Shown here: positions 59,735 through 64,000 of the stretch, in pieces
How positions within the stretch are numbered: position 1 is the stretch's first letter
Layout: the number at the start of each line of letters is the position of its first letter
Source of the DNA: Globisporangium splendens
Taxonomy: Eukaryota > Oomycota > Peronosporomycetes > Pythiales > Pythiaceae
NCBI GenBank assembly: GCA_006386115.1
Contig: VFIW01000005.1
Coordinates: 62,001 to 126,000 of the forward strand
Length of the DNA: 64,000 nucleotides
Direction of reading: 5' to 3'
Notes under the pieces: generated by a model
The model's database searches: none
What the model was told of the DNA's origin: nothing
Seen by the model: only the letters and a program-made list of their open reading frames with translations
Translations under genes and position numbers: made by a program

Positions 59735-61546
59735 TCAGATCCATTTCTTGTGGCGAAAGTAGAACTGGAGGCCGCATGCAATGGAGAGCACGAGCAGCCA
59801 GAACATCGCATACCCGTAGCGTTCATGAAGCTCGGGCATGTTGTCAAAGTTCATGCCGTACACGCCCGTCAGGAATTGCGCCGGCAGGAACACGGTCGTG
59901 ACGATCGTGAGCGTATAAATCACGTAGTTCATCTGATTCGCCTTGGCGTCGCGGTAGTCTTCCGTGAGCAATCGGCACATTTGCAGTTGGAGTTCGATGT
60001 CGTCGAGCACCTGGACGACGTGATCGTGCACATCGCGGATGTATGCGGTCACAGCGTCGTCAAAGTCTTTGCTCTCAATCAGGTTCTTGAGCACTTCGCG
60101 CGCCGGTTTAAGCAGTCGAGGCAGTCGGAAGAGCTCGTTCTTGAGGAACCGCAGACGCGCAATGTCGAAATGGTGCCTGCGCTGCTCCAATTCGTCTTCG
60201 AGCTCCATGAGGTTCTCGGTGATCGAGTCGACAACGTTCGTGACTTGGTCGGCGATCACATCGAGCACGGCGTAGATGAGGAACTTGGCGTCGTTGTGGC
60301 GCAGCTTCGAGTACGGGACGTTGAGTCTTCGGTTCAACTCCTGCCAAATGTTGCTCAGGTCGCCGTCCTTGACCGTGATCACGGTGTTGTTGCCCACGAC
60401 GAAGATCGCGACGTGCTCGATCCAGAGCTTGAATGGATCTTCCGAGGATTCCGGGTCGGCGGCGTTCATGACGCTGTTTCCTCCCCGGCGGAACGAGCTG
60501 TTGCCGTCGATCTTGAGCAGATTCGTGACCGACCGCGAGCGCGAGCGCTTCTTCTTGATTGAGAACACCGAGTTACCGTGCAGCATCTCCATGCGCAGCA
60601 CGGGGAACACGAGGAACAAGTGACCCTCGTAACGGTCGAACTTGGGGCGTTCGTGCATTTCGAGGGTGTCTTCGACGGCGAGCGGATGCAATCGGTACTT
60701 GATCGCGAGTCGCTTCAGGTTCAGGCTGTCGCGGCCATTCATGTTGATCCAGCGCACGGAGACCCACGGCGGTCGCTTGGCTGTGAAATACTCGGACAAT
60801 TCCGTGCGCTTCACCGTGAATTGCTGCAGCCGCGTGTTCGAAAAGTCCGAGACCGTCAGCGCCGCAGAGATATACCCCGGCGGCACCATGCGGCTCACGG
60901 TGCCTTCGTCAAAGAGGTGCACGAGCTTGAGCTTATGCACCGCGGCGTTGAATTGATGGAACGACACGTGCAACGAGTTCTCGCGGTCGATGCTCGCCAC
61001 CAGCTTCAGAAACGCCGTGTCGTCCGTGCAGCGAATGCCCATGCCCTCCAGTGCGACTCGGAACGCCGCATACGACAAGCAATCGTCCTCTACAAGTAGA
61101 TGCACGACACACAAACGATCAGTAACCCCTCATCATGGCACATGCAGCTACACAAAGTGCGTGCTCTTCCTACCATCTGGTCCCGCTTCATCGTACGCAG
61201 TGCGCAGTCGCGACGTGGTCACGTCGAAGTACGGATCCAGGATCGAGAGCTCGTCGTCGTGGCCGACGCTCGTGGGGCTGTGGAACTGCGTGTAGCTCTG
61301 GTCGCCGGACGACTTGGGGCTGTAGATGAACGAGACCTTGTCCACGCTGAGCTGGAACTCGGTCTGGTTGCTGCGCGCCGAGTTGGTCGCGAACGACTGC
61401 TGCGACGACGCGCGCGAGTTCGGCGCCGTGCCAGTGCTCTCGTAGAGCGTCGGCGACAGCAGCGAGTCGCCCTCGCTGCGCGGCGACGACGGTATGATGA
61501 GGCTCGGGATCAGCGGCGTCTCCTCGTTCACGTGGTAAAAGTCCAT
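59735..61546 (-). CDS. CorA-type magnesium transporter with EF-hand-like N-terminus
   Basis: Two exons: 61,546-61,174 and 61,089-59,735; 575 residues. A Ser-rich cytosolic N-terminus is followed by a helix-loop region (CLSYAAFRVALEGMGIRCTD, then SIDRENSLHVSFHQFNAAVH) resembling a degenerate EF-hand pair, then the CorA funnel domain (WVSVRWINMNGRDSLNLKRL, HPLAVEDTLE), the long coiled helix and two C-terminal membrane spans with the signature YGMNF (GMN selectivity motif) between them. A basic insert KKKRSRSRSV is unusual. CorA/Mrs2/Alr proteins form pentameric Mg channels; which membrane is used is not clear from sequence. Its 5' end faces the kinase gene. Confidence 0.92.
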
Positions 61547-62430
61547 GCTGTGCGGTCTGCGGATCCTTTTGTATCGGCGGCTGTGGATGCGCGAGAGCGA
61601 TGGGAGCTGCAGCGTGAAGATGCGCGCGTGTGTGCGGACAGAAGCGGACGGATGGCGACCGGCGAGTTTTCTTCCTTCTGCCGCGAAAACGAGAATGATC
61701 GCGCCTCATGGCTGGGTATTTATGTGGTGCAACGCCCCCATACTGGCCGGTACTCATTCAAGTACGCCACCCACCAGCACAGAAACGAGCCGTTATGTGC
61801 GCATTATCAGCCAATTAGAACATGAATAAAGCATTATTGGCAAATGAAATGCAAGGGTGGAGATCCCACTTGCTGGTCCGATTTTTGTGTACGAGAAATT
61901 AAAACCGCAGTTTTTGCAACTTTTCAGGCTTGTGATTGGATAATAGAGAAGATACGTGTTTCTATTGGTGGAAAATGGGAGACTAATGATGAACATGGAG
62001 ATGGGAATGAAAAAGAAAGAAGGAAAGTGACCGACATATCCGCCCTCAGACGCGGAGATTCGCCGTCGTTGTCGCATGGACACGGCGCCATTCTGCAGAG
62101 GCTCAACGTGCGGCACTCTGTGGTGCTGCTCGCTCGCTCGCCATCTCTCTCTCTCTTTCTCTCGTGTAAGCGTCAGTGGCTGCTGTTGCGTGGCTCCGCT
62201 TTCAGCTCCATGGTCTACTTTTAACCCGCTTCAAACGTCAGCGAGCTCTATTGATAGGCACCTTCGCGCCTAAGACGCAGCAAAATGTGGTGCGCAAACG
62301 GCACTCTCATGCGTTATACACGCAGCCATCCGCTCATCTGGTCCTGTTCTCAGAGTTCAAGGCGTTCTATTGTGCGCATGGCGGCGTGAAGCGCAACGCC
62401 ACGGTTCCGCAAATAATCGAGAAGCAGAAA
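61547..62430. other. Divergent upstream region of CorA and kinase genes
   Basis: About 880 bp. It contains a CT-rich tract (62,143-62,162) and a possible first exon starting at ATG 62,076 (MDTAPFCRG), but the true first exon of the kinase gene could not be fixed. No other gene was seen. Confidence 0.5.
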
Positions 62431-64000
62431 CACAAGAGTGGAGGCTGCGCCGTCCCTCTTCCACGGCATCGATCTGAACGCGCAGCCGTTCCTGACCAAG
62501 CGCGGCCGCAAGATCCACCAGATCGCCAAGCGCATTTTTGTCACCATCGATGGTAATGTGCCCTCGTTATCTCTCCGTTGTGTCTTGTAAATGTGCCTGG
62601 ACTTAAGAATATTACAGGCTACTTGTTTTACTTTCTGCATGCGGCATCGACCGAGCCCTGCGGCGTGATCCCACTGGAGAACGCCGAGTATTTCGTTCAC
62701 TCGTACGCGTCGACCGAAGAGCTGTCCAACTTTTGCTTTGAACTGCGCACGCCCGCGAGACCATGGGGTACGTAGGCAGCAATGTTGTGATTGAAGTCCC
62801 CTTTTTCCGTCTAACGACGGCTCACTTCGTTCTCTTATTATAACGCAGGCAGCAGCATCTTGCATTTCCACAAGTCTGCGCCGTCCAAAGTGCGCGAAGT
62901 CGAGCAAATGCTGGAACGCGCGGGTGCGCGACATCGTCGTAAGCAGTTTATCGACAGTCCACAACGGAGTTCGTCGTTCTTCACACCCAAAGCCAAAGCG
63001 GCCACTTCGTCCTCATCGACTTCGCCGACGCGAAGGTCGAGACTGATCACATTGAGCGGACTGAGCAGCAAGATGCTTTCGCTACGGAGAACGAGCAGTG
63101 CTGCGGCATTGGTGGTGCGTCGTGGAAGCAATAGTCGCAATCTTCAAGATGGCACCGAGTGACATAGCTTCCTGGAGCAGAAAAGCAGCTCGCTTTCGTC
63201 CTTCCAGTCAATTGGCGCTGCCGATGCGGAAATTTCAGATGCAGCTCCATCACCACCGACATTGGACACGGACACCACAAGTTTCATCTGCAGGACGACG
63301 AGTAGTAGTGGACGCCACGGTCTTTTGCGCGTTCAGCGCAACAGCGCACTGGAGTTTGGATTTGCCAGCGACGAGGATACGAATGAGGAAAAGACGACGC
63401 TGATCCCTGCATATGACGAGGACTCGCGATCTGCTGTGCTGCCCGCGCGGACGCTTTTCCCATTCCGACGGCGATCCACGACTGCCATCTCAGTCACGCA
63501 GAATGCTGCCACCATGAGCAACATCCACATTACGGACAGCGACATCGTCGCAGAGCAGGAACTCGACGTCGATCTCTGTCACGATCTTTGCATCAAGGGG
63601 TTCGTGGAAAACACGGGCAGGAAATTGTTCCGCTTCATGTCGCCGTTTTGGCTCTGGGGGTCAGGATCGGATGCGGCGGCTTTGGCCACGTCATGGTCGC
63701 CAAGCACACGCGGTCGGGGCAGCTCGTGGCGATCAAGACGCTCAACAAGAAGGCAATCGCGACGCAGAACCAGGTCCAGCACTCGCTGTCGGAGAAGGCT
63801 GTGCTGACGATGTGCCGCCACCACCCGTTCATCATCCAGATTCATGCGTCGTTCCAGACAATCGACCACCTGCACATGGTGCTCGACTATTGTCCTGGCA
63901 GAGAACTGTTCTTCCATTTGTCCCAAGTCGGTCGCTTTCCAGAGCATCAGGCTGCGTTCTATGCCGCCGAAGTGTTTCTGGCGCTCGAACACCTGCATCG
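62431..64000 (+). CDS. PH-domain AGC-type protein kinase, 3' end beyond window
   Basis: The PH domain lies across three exons (about 62,431-62,552, 62,618-62,767, 62,849-63,114): PFLTKRGRKIHQIAKRIFVT, then GYLFYFLHAASTEPCGVIPL, then ELSNFCFELRTP. A Ser-rich linker follows; an in-frame TGA at 63,160 is avoided by a 66-bp GTGCGT...GAGCAG intron (63,115-63,180). The kinase domain begins about 63,640 with RIGCGGFGHVMVAKH (Gly loop), VAIKTLNKKAI (catalytic Lys), SEKAVL (Glu) and HMVLDYCPGRELFFHL (hinge), running off the right edge before the HRD motif. The junction between linker and kinase requires a frame change near 63,550-63,620 that I could not resolve (intron ending at 63,620 is likely). The 5' end is also unresolved. 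Confidence 0.8.

Overview
The window looks like an oomycete-type (stramenopile) nuclear genome. The evidence is compact genes with short GT-AG introns, tail-to-tail neighbours separated by 40-150 bp, and chromodomain-bearing Ty3/gypsy elements of the kind that fill Phytophthora and downy mildew genomes. This assignment is an inference from gene content and structure; no species is claimed.

There are two compartments. Bases 1 to about 37,213 are nested retrotransposons with no recognisable host gene. A decayed Ty3/gypsy element on the plus strand (1-3,270) is followed by an inverted piece of integrase plus chromodomain (3,937-4,917). Next is a tandem of two related minus-strand Ty3/gypsy elements, A (6,466-12,737) and B (12,738-28,034 plus a terminal LTR). 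B is split by a nearly complete Ty3/gypsy element C (14,264-22,756, 5-bp target duplication GTTGG). B's last LTR is split by a non-LTR (LINE) element (28,400-37,178, 13-bp target duplication). Elements A, B and C each carry a long extra gene on the strand opposite to gag-pol, between the end of pol and the 3' LTR, partly overlapping the pol chromodomain. The LINE also carries an opposite-strand gene, encoding an SR-rich, chromodomain and putative thiol-peptidase protein. This ambisense layout, seen in three retroelement families side by side, is the most unusual feature of the window.

Bases 38,564-64,000 are gene-dense, and from about 47.7 kb strands mostly alternate. In order: a PX-VPS9 Rab exchange factor (+), an MSS51-like mitochondrial zinc-finger protein (+), a large coiled-coil pseudogene broken by a 245-bp tRNA-headed SINE and several point lesions (-), a p24/emp24 cargo receptor (-), the small kinetochore protein DAD1 (+), a DNAJC17-like J-domain/RRM protein (-), DDI1 (-), the centrosomal LisH protein CEP20/FOR20 (+), the splicing factor SMU1 (-), ZW10 (+), a CorA-type Mg transporter (-) and the 5' part of a PH-domain AGC kinase (+) running off the right edge. 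Three genes (DAD1, CEP20, ZW10) act in chromosome segregation or at centrosomes, and two (SMU1, DNAJC17) are splicing-associated. Exon structures were worked out by hand from splice consensus and reading frame; boundaries could be off by a base or two.
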